Below, piece by piece: positions 33,637 through 43,870 of a DNA stretch of 64,000 nucleotides. The translations under genes were made by a program, and so were the position numbers. Location: assembly GCF_024763615.1 (NCBI RefSeq), contig NC_077222.1, positions 104,999,417 to 105,063,416 of the forward strand, written 5' to 3'. Each line of letters begins with the position of its first letter. Position 1 is the first letter of the stretch. The notes under the pieces are model-generated. The model saw nothing but the letters and a program-made list of their open reading frames with translations, was not told the DNA's origin and did no database searches. Source of the DNA: Phlebotomus papatasi (taxonomy: Eukaryota; Arthropoda; Insecta; Diptera; Psychodidae).

Positions 33637-33851
33637 GGGGAAAGTACTTTCCTTTCAAACGTTCATGCCTTCGAATAATGTGAATTTCTTTTATCTTTCC
33701 TAAGAGATTTCCACATGATTTTCACATAATTATCAATAATTGATAATAAGCTATCTAATGTTTAATAGAAATGTGAAAGTCTGTTAAGAAAACTAAAAAA
33801 AAAATCACATTATTCGAAGGCATGAACGTTCGAATGGAGAGTACTTTCCCC
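33637..33851. mobile_element. TA-flanked MITE, family D, near-perfect arms
   Basis: GGGGAAAGTACTTTCC...AACGTTCATGCCTTCGAATA at the left; its inverse at the right, with about 45 bp of inverted identity and few mismatches. TA on both sides. 215 bp. The high arm identity suggests a fairly young insertion. Confidence 0.75.
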
Positions 33852-34001
33852 TATGGGAAAAATAAGAAGTGTTCGAAGCCAGAATGTGTTTTTTTTTTAT
33901 TCTTTGAGCACAATAGGTGGAAATTTTAATAATTTCATCTTATTACTTTTTGCCCCACATTCCCCTATTGAGCATTATATCGCATAGAGAGCCTTTTCTT
34001 A

Positions 34002-34580
34002 GGGGAGACTGGGGTAAAACTTGTCAAAACGCATATTTAATTCTTTTACGAGCTCTGAGAAAACTTAAACGTTTTATTATGAGCATATTCTTATAGGAAC
34101 TTTACTGCTCTACTACATTGCAGAAGACTATTTTCCTCTATATGGAAAGAAATCTGATATTCGAATCATTTTCTAAAAGTCGATTTTGTGGAGATTCTCA
34201 AAATTTTTTCAGTCTTCGAATGATTTGTGACGTTTTACTCTCGCAAACGTTAAAAATATCAAATAGACATATTTTTATAGAAAATTTCTTCTTCTACAAC
34301 TTTGTCGAAGATAATTTTTCTCAATTTTAACGAGAAATGTGCTTAAATTGGGCTAATCAGTATTGATATTTTCTGTAAGCCAAATATTCGAAAAATAGGG
34401 CTCAAAATTTCATTATTTTTTATTTTACATAATCCTTCCTCGAATCCCTTGAAACTTTGTAAATTTAAGAAGGTTCATGAAGGCTACCTATAATAAAAAT
34501 TTTAAGCCTTAATCTCTTTTATTTTGGAAAATAGTGAATATTGAAATTTTCGTTTTGACAAATTTTGCCCCAGTCTCCCC
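34002..34580. mobile_element. TA-flanked MITE, family E
   Basis: GGGGAGACTGGGGTAAAAC/TTGTCAAAACG at the left and the inverse of GGGGAGACTGGGGCAAAATT at the right; TA at 34000-34001 and 34581-34582. 579 bp, no coding frame above 70 codons. Confidence 0.72.
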
Positions 34581-34737
34581 TACATGTTCCTTTTATTTAT
34601 TTTTAATTGATTAAAACTATGAAATTCTCTAAATAATTTAAACCTACCTCTCTTGCATATTTATTTGGTTTGAATTGAAGGCTACCAGTTGAGATTTTTA
34701 GGCATTTAGCCCTTGTAAACCCACGCGTAAGTACCAT

Positions 34738-34743
34738 TTTATT
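34738..34743 (-). terminator. Polyadenylation signal after the 115-residue gene
   Basis: TTTATT on the plus strand, read as AATAAA on the minus strand, about 95 nt past the stop codon at 34837. Confidence 0.35.
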
Positions 34744-34836
34744 ATTTAATTCAATTACTTTTAGACAGATAAATACCAAGGCACCATTTAATACAATTAC
34801 ATACAGATAAATAACTTAAACTTTAGAGATATTCTT

Positions 34837-35184
34837 CTACAATTGAAGTTTCTCTGCCGGATGCAACATTTCACGTGAAACTTCGTAGACCATGTGCAAG
34901 ATATCAGCGACAGTTTTCACGATCTTTAAACACTTTTTGTAATTAGATATAGGCTGATGAACTATTGCAGAATATTCCCTAGATGGAATTTCTCTATTTT
35001 GATCACTTTTCTGGTCAAGATCCTCATTGAATCTATCTTTATGTTCAAGATATCTTGCAGAGAAGGATGGTAAAATTCGTGGGAGGATCATTTTCACAGC
35101 AAAATCGCGAACTTCACAAGCAACAATGGTCAAGATCATCACCAAGAAGTGATCTTTCAGCACTTGTGTGATTTTTCTAGCCAT
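34837..35184 (-). CDS. Probable single-exon gene, unknown 115-residue protein
   Basis: An open frame whose first ATG lies in context CGAAATGG (35184). The protein starts MARKITQVLKDH, then has a hydrophobic stretch at about residues 13-25 (FLVMILTIVACEV) that could be a signal peptide or membrane anchor. A charged middle follows (HKDRFNEDLDQKSDQNRE), then a C-terminal part likely to be helical (KKCLKIVKTVADILHMVYEVSREML). Third codon positions are more C/G-rich than the surroundings, which supports real coding. An initiator-like TCAGTTT lies about 65 nt upstream (35248-35254) and an AATAAA about 95 nt downstream (34738-34743). I do not recognise a family. It could be a lineage-specific secreted or membrane peptide; a chance frame remains possible. 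Confidence 0.5.
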   Translation of the reverse strand: MARKITQVLKDHFLVMILTIVACEVRDFAVKMILPRILPSFSARYLEHKDRFNEDLDQKSDQNREIPSREYSAIVHQPISNYKKCLKIVKTVADILHMVYEVSREMLHPAEKLQL

Positions 35185-35259
35185 TTCGCGAAAAATTAGC
35201 AAATTTGGCCGGAGAACTTCGATCTTTTCACTTTAGTGATCACAGAGAAACTGATCTAT

Positions 35260-36420
35260 CAACTTTTGATAACGGATATTGTAATTTTTTTCTTGAATGT
35301 TAGGTATTATTTGCGTTTTTGTTCTCCAGCTTTTATTGCTTCAAGCCAGAAGTTGGGAATCTTACATTAAAATTGTCGTTAGTTTTCAAATCATAAGGTC
35401 GTGTGATAGTGATCCCTATGAATAAAAGTTGCCTACACTTGGGCGTTTTTTTTCCATAAAATGCAATTTTATCAGTTAACCCTTCACTATTCGTATCAGC
35501 TAATATCCATATCATTACATAAATCTGTTTTTACAATAAATATGAGTCCTAATTCAAAAATAAAAATAATTTATGAAAAAATTTTAATACAGTCTTCATA
35601 TATTCGTAATTTCAAAAATATAACAGATCTTTCAATTCTTAATTCAAGAGATTAAATTATTTGACAGTGACTAATTTTATTAGCAAGATTTATAAATTTA
35701 AGTGGTTTTCATTTCCTAATTAAAGTTTGTATGCTCCATTAGACTATTTCATTAATGTCACTATTTTTTTAAGGACCTATCTATTAGTAAGAGGCAATTT
35801 CACCACAAATTACTATAAAATCGTTAACTTAAATCTTATAACTTAATGCCAATAATAATTCACCAATTAATGACACAAAAAATGTACTGAATGTACTGAT
35901 TTTTTCATTCTTTTACAAATTAGTAAATACTTCTTCTCAGAAAAGAGGGCAAAATGATTTAATTGTTCATATATGGGGCCTATCAGAAAATGTTTGAAAT
36001 TTGCTCAATGATTTGGGAAAACATTCTTTTAAATTTGTAGAATAATATTCTTCTAAAACACTTTTGAATCTGACTTTTGAACTTTTCTTCCAGGATACTA
36101 AGACAGGCTATTTTTTTATTTCTTTCAAAAAGTCAAGATTTTTGATAATCTTGTCAAGGTCATCAGGATCACCAGCTTTGACAAGCGGTCTTGGATAATT
36201 TTATACCGCTTGTCTTGAAGTCTTAAAACAATTACCAGGACGGAAATATTAAACCGTAAAGAAATTCTGCGAAGATTGCGCAGAAATTCCAGAGAAATTC
36301 TGCAGAAATTCCATAGAAAGCCCTCAGGAATACCACAGAAATTTCGCAGAAATTTTGTATGCATTTCTATGATGTCAGCAACATCACTGTGTTTCATGGA
36401 CAGGTTACTTCAGCAATTGT
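35260..36420. other. No gene seen; short CAGAAATTC array
   Basis: AT-rich. 36255-36360 holds a degenerate array of (C)AGAAATTCC/GCAGAAATT units, which creates a 90-codon minus-strand frame of no significance. Confidence 0.45.
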
Positions 36421-36428
36421 GCTAGTTA

Positions 36429-38224
36429 CAGGGTCGTAGCTCTGGGGAAGGGGGCATTGAGGGCCAATGCCCTACTTTAAAACTTCCAATGCCCTACCTT
36501 AAAAAAACCAGAAACTAAGATAACATTCCAAGTAAAGTGTTTGTAATATGACATGGTAGAGAAGAAAATAATCTCCCACTAAATGGCCTGATACATCTAA
36601 TTTAAACTAAAGAATTCCAAAGTAACTACGGCTTCATTTAATCACACATATCCTTTTCTTATTGTGTTTATAAATGGTATTTGAATTGTAAGTAAATTTC
36701 AGTTATAACTATAAATGAAATTATGCAATTTCACAATCTTTGGAAATTGTCATTTTGATTTGATATTGCCCAAGTAAGGCGTTACAGAATCAAAACAAGA
36801 AGCCAAATAAAAGTTTCTTTTATCAATAATTTATCAATAGAAAAACTGATTTTGAAGTTTTTTGAATATTTAATGATCTACATTCTAAGCCCAAAAACAT
36901 AAAAGGTCGTGATCGTATAAAATTTTTATTATACATAGCCATAAAATTTTAGAATGAGGACCATTACTTAAATAAATATAAATTGAAGTTTTACTTCAAT
37001 TATTGCTAAAAGCAAAAAAAAAAAAACAATAAAATGCCATGTCCAAAAAAAATTAATGTTGACGTATGGTAACACTTCAAAATCTCGTGACCTCGAGAAT
37101 GATCGATTGAAGTGCTTAGCGCAATTGGTGAAATTCGTATGGAAAGTCAAACGATAATTTTATGAAAAATTTAAATATTCTCTCAAACATCTTAAAAAAA
37201 TAAAATAGAATATATAATATAACCATCAATTTGGCATTATTTATTAATGAGTTGAAATTGGAATTATTTGATGATTAATTAAATTAAATTAACTTTTTCA
37301 ATGGTTCTGAGCAAAACCAGTGTAAATATTCTTACATTTCGAACAAAATAAACTTAATATATTTCCTTTTCTCATTGACGCATTCTCAATATAGTTAAGG
37401 GTTACGTGGGTCAGGAAGACTAAAAAAAATAATATTCTATAATTTTTTTTTCAGCATATTAAAGAAAATATTTAATTTAAGCTCTTAGGCATATAAAAGT
37501 ACATAAAATTAACATAAATATATTTTCTAATTTTTTTATTTAAAAATTTTAAAAATTTAGTCATTGAAACTTGAAAACATACTTTCCGATGGAGTAGTTT
37601 TCTCGGAATTGATCCTTCTACAAGACGAAATTTAGTGTAAAACAAGTCAAATCTGGTATTTTTGTGTATGAAATTTTCTTAAGAATTCGAATTTCAGTTT
37701 TTGAAAAATACTTCGTTCAGAGACTAGTTTAACTCATCAGGTAACGGGAAATATTTGGTTTTTGGTTTTCAGATGAATCAATTCCGAGAAATCTTGTCCA
37801 CCGAAAAGTATTTTCTTTTTTCAAAAATCGCACCAAAAATCAAGTCCCACAGAATAAATTTTTAAATAAAAATTTCAAGAAATATAATTTCATTGTTGTA
37901 TTTTTATATGCCTTCGGACTTTAATTAATTATATTTTTTATTATCTTGAAAAGAAATTAGAACAAAATATGCTGTTTTTTCTTTTCGTCAATTTTGACCC
38001 TCGTAACCCCTTAAGTGTATGTATCGAAGAATCAGTATAATATATTATATTTTATTTTTAAAATTTGTCTTTTTGAATGATTTTTTTTTGTTTTCCTTCA
38101 TTCATTATTCAAGTGATGTGGGATGGAAATCGATTAATCAAAACAGATCAATTAAAATTTTGACTAATGCCCTACCTTTAACTACTGATGCCCTACCTTA
38201 AATTCAACTCTAGCTACGGTCCTG
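36429..38224. mobile_element. Non-autonomous hAT-type transposon with perfect 8-bp target duplication
   Basis: Begins CAGGGTCGTAGCTC and ends in the inverse of CAGGACCGTAGCTA. It is flanked by GCTAGTTA at 36421-36428 and again at 38225-38232. CAGNG(G/T)CGTAGC-like ends and 8-bp duplications are the known signature of hAT elements. Inside, GCCCTACCTTAA-type motifs occur near both ends. No transposase frame remains. A second element (37399-38010) is inserted in it. Confidence 0.8.
37399..38010. mobile_element. piggyBac-like MITE, TTAA-flanked, nested in the hAT element
   Basis: GGGTTACGTGGGTC at the left; the inverse of GGGGTTACGAGGGTC at the right; TTAA at 37395-37398 and 38011-38014. The arms stay alignable well inward (CAGCATATT, GGCATATAAAA(G/A)TACA). 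The TTAA target is the known mark of piggyBac-group elements. 612 bp, no coding frame. Confidence 0.75.
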
Positions 38225-38232
38225 GCTAGTTA

Positions 38233-38888
38233 CATCACGCTGCTTCACCCTTACCCATCCTAAAGTTACACGTATTTCCATATCGCCTGTAAAGAATCTC
38301 AGCTACCATAAGCTGATCTTGGCTTCTCACTAGTTTTCGTAGATTTTCGAGGATTTCACCTTTTGTACATTTGTAATCCAATTCACTTCATTTTCAAAGA
38401 GGGCTTCAAGTTTCAAGCCTCTATCTCTCATAATTTCAAAGGAAATCAGCTTCAAAGTTTTAAGATACTTTTATGATTTTCTCATTTATTTTATAATTAT
38501 CTAACAGAATTTACATTACTTTATTCGAATATCCTTCGAGTTTGACTCAATCCGAATTTGCAATGAAAAAATCACACCTCTAGAATACTGACTTAGGCTT
38601 TTCACTGAATCTTTATATTAAATTTTGCTAAAATAAATAACAGAATAATGCAATAGAATTCATGGCAAGTTTTACTTTTAACATTTTTTGTATTTTTCGT
38701 CAGGTCTCTGACCAGGTTTTACTGAATTAAAATTCCTAGAAAGAAGTAAATGGAAATGGTACCAAAATACTAAAGCCACCTTTAAAGATGTGTGATATTC
38801 TTTGGTCTTCTCTGGCAGAGAAACTTCTTGAAGGAGAATAAAACAGCAGTACTATCAATTGAATTTATTTTCAAAATCTTATAAATAA
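38233..38888. other. No gene seen
   Basis: AT-rich sequence between the hAT insertion and the 3' end of the small secreted-peptide gene. Confidence 0.5.
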
Positions 38889-38894
38889 TTTATT
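38889..38894 (-). terminator. Polyadenylation signal of the small secreted peptide gene
   Basis: TTTATT on the plus strand (AATAAA on the minus strand), about 60 nt beyond the stop codon at 38953, within CACAATAAATT. Confidence 0.5.
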
Positions 38895-38952
38895 GTGTTT
38901 TGCTCTTTTGAAAAGTTGAGGTGGAAAAGTTTCGACGAGTTGCTGAATCAAT

Positions 38953-39327
38953 TTATCCACCTCGAACATCAAAAATTGGCGTTGTTGGTGGAAAACCGGG
39001 TGGGAACGTCATAGCTGTGGGTAAGGTGGGAAAGACAGGAGGAAGAGTTGGTCTAGCTGTGGGAATTGGTGTGTACCAGGGATAGCGAACAGGATATGTT
39101 CTTGGATAGCAAAAGTGTCCAAAAGCAACTTTGTTCTGATGGAAGTAGCAGTATTCTACGAAAAGGAAGATATCGTTAGGATATTTTGAACATTTTAGTC
39201 GTTGATACATGTCACTATATCACTCACTGTACAGCCAGAAATTACGAGGCTCGATCCTTCGCTGGGATTCATGGGAATCCACTGAGAGGGGCAAGAGGAT
39301 AACTAAGAGCACAATGAATTTTTCCAT
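38953..39327 (-). CDS. Small secreted Pro/Thr-rich peptide (two exons)
   Basis: Exon 1 runs 39327-39228 and exon 2 runs 39155-38953, with a 72-bp phase-1 intron (donor A/GTGAGT, acceptor TTTTCGTAG). Together they make 303 nt, or 100 residues. The ATG context is AAATCATGG. Residues 1-18 form a clear signal peptide (MEKFIVLLVILLPLSVDS). The mature part begins HESQRRIEPRNFWLY, carries only two cysteines 13 residues apart (a possible single disulfide), then a Tyr/Pro-rich stretch and a tail rich in PT and PP that could be O-glycosylated. I do not recognise the family; small secreted peptides of this build occur in insect salivary, cuticle and reproductive secretions. An AATAAA follows about 60 nt after the stop. 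No operon-like neighbour. Confidence 0.72.
39156..39227 (-). other. Intron of the small secreted peptide gene (72 bp)
   Basis: GTGAGT donor reading down from 39227 and TTTTCGTAG acceptor ending at 39156 on the minus strand. Splicing joins the signal-peptide exon in phase to the Pro-rich exon. Without it, exon 2 has no signal peptide and exon 1 meets a stop quickly. Confidence 0.68.
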
Positions 39328-39390
39328 GATTTTCACATCAATGTCGCTGGCAGAAATGGCAAAAGTGAACTAAAGCACAAAATTGATGCT

Positions 39391-39398
39391 CAACTGAA
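39391..39398 (-). promoter_or_regulatory. Initiator-like site upstream of the small secreted peptide gene
   Basis: TTCAGTTG on the minus strand, about 65-70 nt before the start ATG, matches the arthropod initiator. I see no TATA box at the expected distance. Confidence 0.3.
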
Positions 39399-40229
39399 TA
39401 AATTGGAGGTGCTAAATGCTGAAAAATCACTCAACATTGACGATCATGACCCATATTTCTGCAAAACTGACCATTTTTCCAGAAGCACCAAATGCACTGA
39501 AACCATTGTCCATCCATCAACACTTTTTCACCACCAAAAAGAGTGTCCAGTAGCAAAAAGTCTGCCCAGCAGTAATTTTCAATTAAATTCAAAAGAGTTC
39601 TAAAGTGGACGAATATAAAAAGCTCCCAAAAAAAGCACCATCAAATTCTTTTTCACGCCCACCACATTTTTCAGCCCATCACAAATATGTGGAATGTTTG
39701 TGCAGAATTGAGTGACTTTGAGGGCCTTTTCCACGAATAAAAACAAAAAGTGTGAGAGCATTTTTTCCCGGAGGCGGGCTAGGGCGATAAAATGGCACCA
39801 TAACATTTTGTTATGCTCCGATAGTGATAGCATGATGTTCTAATTACTTTTCTGGATGAAGCTACGGAGGATGATGAGAAGCTAACAAACAAAGCACGAG
39901 AGGAAGATATCTTAAATCAAGATATCTTCACATGGAAAGCATCAACCCTTTTAAACCACCTCCGACGACCCCATCTCAATGCTCCAGAATGTCGAACACA
40001 TGTGAGAAAATTGTCTAAAGCCGTGGAGTGATGAGTGTCCAAGTCTCCACTTCTTGGAGATGTTTTCGTCAAGTGCTCAACAGTCCTGAACAAAAGATTT
40101 AGTCCAACAAAAAATAAACAAAAAAAAATGTGTTGCCGTATCCGGAAGGAGATTCTCTCCGAATAACCCCACTTTAAACAAAATAATTGGCTACGGTATA
40201 TTTTTAATTAATGAATAAGCTCCACCCAC
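39399..40229. other. No gene seen
   Basis: Probable 5' flank of the minus-strand secreted-peptide gene (39400-39840, moderate complexity). Frames of 66-77 codons without domains. Confidence 0.4.
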
Positions 40230-40400
40230 AAAATTTATTTGACCACGCCCGAAGGTCGGAGTCTCTGCAGTTTCCTTTTTTTTCCGCTTCACACTATGGC
40301 ACTATTATTATATAAGCCACGCCTACAAATTTAAGTTTGAAATATGAATGAGTTTGAAAAGAAAGACCACGCCCTAAAAATATAAGCCACACCCTTAAAA
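40230..40400. repeat. Cluster of CCACGCC motifs
   Basis: CTCCACCCAC, ACCACGCCCG, AGCCACGCCTA, ACCACGCCCTA and AGCCACACCCTTA occur within 170 bp, most preceded by TATAAG or GAAAG. The last resembles the AAGCCACGCCCCTT termini seen at 29961 and 30148, so decayed MITE ends are likely. Confidence 0.4.
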
Positions 40401-40429
40401 GAGATATATCGAAGGGTTGAGTGGTTTCA

Positions 40430-41705
40430 GATCAAGGGAAAACTCATTCTCATTTTTCCAACAAGGGTTCCTGATTTCTCGAGTCTTGTGATGGTGAAAA
40501 TGGGTTTATCGGGTTCCGCAATGCAAAAAGTGAGTTTCGCGAAGAAAAAAATGTGTTTCGTGATGCAGAAATTCAGTTTCTTTTTCGCAGTGCAAAAAGT
40601 ATCTATCTCGATGCAGAAAAGTGAATTTCGCAATGCAAAAATTGAGTTTCTTGGGTTTCTCTATGCAAAAGTGGGTTTCTTGGGTTTCGCGATGCAGAAA
40701 TTACGTTTCGCAATGCAAAAAAGTGAGTTTCGCGATGCAAAAATTGAGTTTCTTGGGTTTCTCTATGCAAAAGTGGGTTTTTCGGATTTCGCGATGCAAA
40801 AAGTGAGTTTCGCGATGCAAAAAGAGAGTTTCGCAACGCAGAAATTGAATTTCTCGGGTTTCTCGATGCAATAAGTGGGTTTCTAGATGCAAAAAGTGAG
40901 TTTCGCGACGCAAAAAAGTGAGTTTCGCGATGCAGAAATTAGGTTTCGCGATGCAAAAAGAGAGTTTCGCAATGCAGAAATTGAGTTTCTCAGGTTTCTC
41001 GATGCAAGAAGTAGGTTTCTCAGGTTTCGCGATGCTAAAAGTGAGGTTCGCGATGCAAAAAAGTGAATTTCGTGATGCAGAAATTCAGTTTCTCTTTCGC
41101 AATGCAAATAATATGTTTCTCGATGCAGAAAAGTGAGTTCCGCGATGCAAAAATTGAGTTTCTCGGGTTTCTCGATGCAAAAAGCGGGTTTCTCGGGTTT
41201 CGCAATGCAGAAATTAAGTTTCGCGATTCAAAAAGAGAGTTTCGCGATGCAGAAATTGGGTGTCTTGGGTTTGGCGATGCAAAAAATTAAGTATCGCGAC
41301 GCAAAAAAGTGAGTTTCGCGATGCAAAAATTCAGTTTCTCTTTAACGATGCAAAAGTTATATTTCTCGATGCAAAAAAGTGAGTTTCGCGATGCAAAAAT
41401 TGAATTTCTCGATGTAAAAAGTGGGTTTCTCCGGCTTCGCGATGCAGAAATTAAGCAGAAAAATGGGTTTCGAGATGCAGAAATTGGATTTCTCGATTTT
41501 TCTAATGCAGAAAAATGGGTTTCGAGATGAAGAAATTGGGTTTCTTGAGTTTCGTGATGCAAAAAATGGGTTTCAAGGTGCAGAAATTGGGTTTTGCGAT
41601 GCAAAAAACGTGAGTTTCGCAATGCAGAAATTCAGTTTCTCGGGTTTCGCGGTGCAAAAAGTGAGTTTCTCGGGTTTTGCGATGCAAAAAAAGGGTTTTT
41701 CGGAT
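40430..41705. repeat. Minisatellite of GAGTTTCGCGATGCAAAAA units
   Basis: About 1.27 kb of 18-24-bp units of the types GAGTTTCGCGATGCAAAAA and GGGTTTCTCGATGCAGAAA. They form looser higher-order groups separated by TTGAGTTTCTTGGGTTTCTC. Because the units are near multiples of three and stop-free, both strands show frames of 60-128 codons; these are not genes. Confidence 0.8.
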
Positions 41706-42233
41706 TCATCTGAAGGTTATGCTTATTAAAGCTTATTAAGTTATTTCCAGCGGCTAAAGTTACCCGAATCTACGGTAATTTAGATTACAAAATTATTTAC
41801 CAATTGTTGTAATTTGCCCATCACTTATATGTATCGCAATTGTTTTCTTGTCGATGTATTTCCATATTGTTATAAGAATTGCTTTTGTTGAGAATGAGTC
41901 ATTTGCGACAATTATTGATTAAAATCTCTGTGGGATTCTAAAAGACCTTTCAATTGACCCAAAATTTACCATAATCGATTAGGGACTACATTGTTTAGAG
42001 CTTCTTAATCTTAAAAAAACGAAAAAAAATCATAACCTTGAGTTATATTTATTTTTTAAAAACTCCATAAGGTTTTGAGGAGAATGACGAAAAGCGAACC
42101 ATCTGGGAAGATCCTTAGAAAACTTCAAGTTAATGTCTCTAACTGTTTGACTCTAAGCTTTGATAATGTACCTACGTGAGATGGTCGGATTGGATCCATC
42201 AGAGGATCCCCTATAACTGACCCTGAGACCATT
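41706..42233. other. No gene seen
   Basis: AT-rich sequence with no repeat or frame I recognise. Confidence 0.5.
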
Positions 42234-42365
42234 ATGCCTTCGACACCCTTACGACTTAAGCCGAGAGACGGCTTAGTGGAGAATGATATAATTGCGGTTT
42301 AACCATTATTTGGAATACAATCACGCTAAGACGTCTCTCGGCTAATCCGCAAATCTGTCGAGGAC
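42234..42365. mobile_element. Palindromic 130-bp MITE (CTCGGCTTAAGTCG family), copy 3
   Basis: TACGACTTAAGCCGAGAGACG at the left and CGTCTCTCGGCTAATCCG at the right; the best-preserved ends of the three copies. Confidence 0.65.
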
Positions 42366-42399
42366 CCTAGCATAACCCTCATTTTCCCCTTCAAAACCA

Positions 42400-43870
42400 T
42401 GTTTTCTGGGATTACTCGAAAACGCGTTGTGAGTTTTTTTTAAATTTTTTTGGATATGTTGTAGACCGTGTGGCCTATTCGACACATGTCAACCCAGTCG
42501 ACGGCCATAACCCACCAATCCTAATCCTTCATTCCTTTGGCACGCCCAACCCCTACCATCCTTATGGGTGCTGAAAGGTTGCTTTGGGGCTTTTATTGTT
42601 AGATAAATGTCTTCAGTTTTCAGTGAGTGAGCATCAGTCGCCGTGGACGGTTCACTCTCATGAAGTGAAAAATGGGTGGCACCTTCAGTTCTCCAATTTC
42701 TCTCTAAGTTTGTATTTTATTTAGGTCAGCCCCATTTGGTCTTACAATGTTCTAGAGATTACCCAGGTGGACATTTCGTCTTTATACAAAAATCCCGTTG
42801 AATTGTTCTTAATATTGGTTTTTCAAGATTAAAGGTTGAAAAGGCTCTAAAAGAGAGCGTATTTAACAACCGAATGGTATCATGCTGGGTCTTGTTGGAA
42901 GGGTCTTCGAATTCCTGACAAGCCTGAACCGATTCCAATCCCTTATGAACCGGTAATGAATCGATCCATAACCGGTGACTAATTTTTCTCCGAAATTCAA
43001 TTACATTACTCCTGTAGTGTATTTTATTCAATTTTTTGAGTGATTTATAAATCGGTTCAAATCATTTGTGAACCGATATTAAACCGGTCATGAACCGGTA
43101 GGTAATTTTTATCCGAAAATCATTTCTATTATTCTTAAAACTATTTTTGGGGATATTTTGAGAGATTTTTGAATCGGTTTGATATCGGTTGTGAAACGGT
43201 AAATGGTAAATGATGCAAAAGTACTTCTAAGGTATAGCAATTAAAGGTGTATATACACATTAGAAGTAATTTTCGTTAAAAATTGCATTTTTGATGGAAA
43301 TTGTCTTCAGTGCTGTAGGTGGAAACGTCAAATTTCTATGAAAAATGAAATTTTTGTCAAAAAATTACTTTTTTGACAAAATTTTGACGTTTCTATCTAC
43401 GGATGTCTACACATTGTGAGAACTTAAGGCCTCTACACATTGGGGGCAATTTTCGTCAAAAATTACATTTTTGACAGAATTTTGACGTTTCCACCTGCAG
43501 CATTGCATGCAATTTCCGTCAAAAAAGCAAATTTTGATAAAATTTGCCTCCAATGTGTAAAGGCCTTTAACGTTAAAAACTGCTCTTTAGAAGGAAATCG
43601 TCCACACTGCTAGGGGGAATCATCAAAAGTCTGCCAAACATGCAATTTTTGATGAAACATTTTTTTTTTAAGGAAATTCCCTGAAGTGCCATAAGTGGAA
43701 ACGTCAAATTTTTGGGCAAAAATTGCTCCCAATATGTAGAAGCCTTACAGCACTGCAGGAAATTTCCTTAAAAAAAAAGAAATTTTTGTCGAAAATTGCT
43801 TCCAATGTGTAGAGACCTTAAGTCACGAGTTCGAGCATTTCGCAAAGCCTGAGATGCTTTGCCACCACTT
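42400..43870. repeat. ACCGGTT-rich dispersed repeat, inverted copy, with insertion
   Basis: Reverse-complement equivalent of 1206-2340. Landmarks in order: ACTCGAAAACGCGTT, TCTTGTTGGAAGG, GAACCGGTAATGAA, ACTCCTGTAGTGTA, AACCGGTCATGAACCGG and, after an insertion, GAGTTCGAGCATTTCGCAAAG...GCTTTGCCACC. The insertion at about 43242-43815 is absent at 1.8 kb. Confidence 0.6.
43242..43815. mobile_element. Cluster of palindromic MITEs (CTCTACACATTGGGAGCAATTTT family)
   Basis: Several overlapping copies of AAGGCCTCTACACATTGGG...CAATTTTNGTCAAAAATT and its inverse, for example GGCCTCTACACATTGGG at 43429 and CCTCCAATGTGTAAAGGCC at about 43546. They are separated by GGTGGAAACGTCAAATTT-type loops. The cluster ends are TATACACCTTTAA-like (inverted) and CCAATGTGTAGAGACCTTAA. 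Comparison with 1.8 kb shows it was inserted next to CGTGACTTA, consistent with a TTA target. A complete copy lies at 61270-61411. Confidence 0.65.

Noticed and set aside
36125..36397. 90-codon minus-strand frame with FLRN/RISL repeats
   Set aside because: Encoded by a degenerate CAGAAATTC simple repeat.
40427..41729. Frames of 60-128 codons with MQK-x-SF or RNSLFASRN repeats
   Set aside because: Products of the GAGTTTCGCGATGCAAAAA minisatellite; no promoter, signal or splice context.
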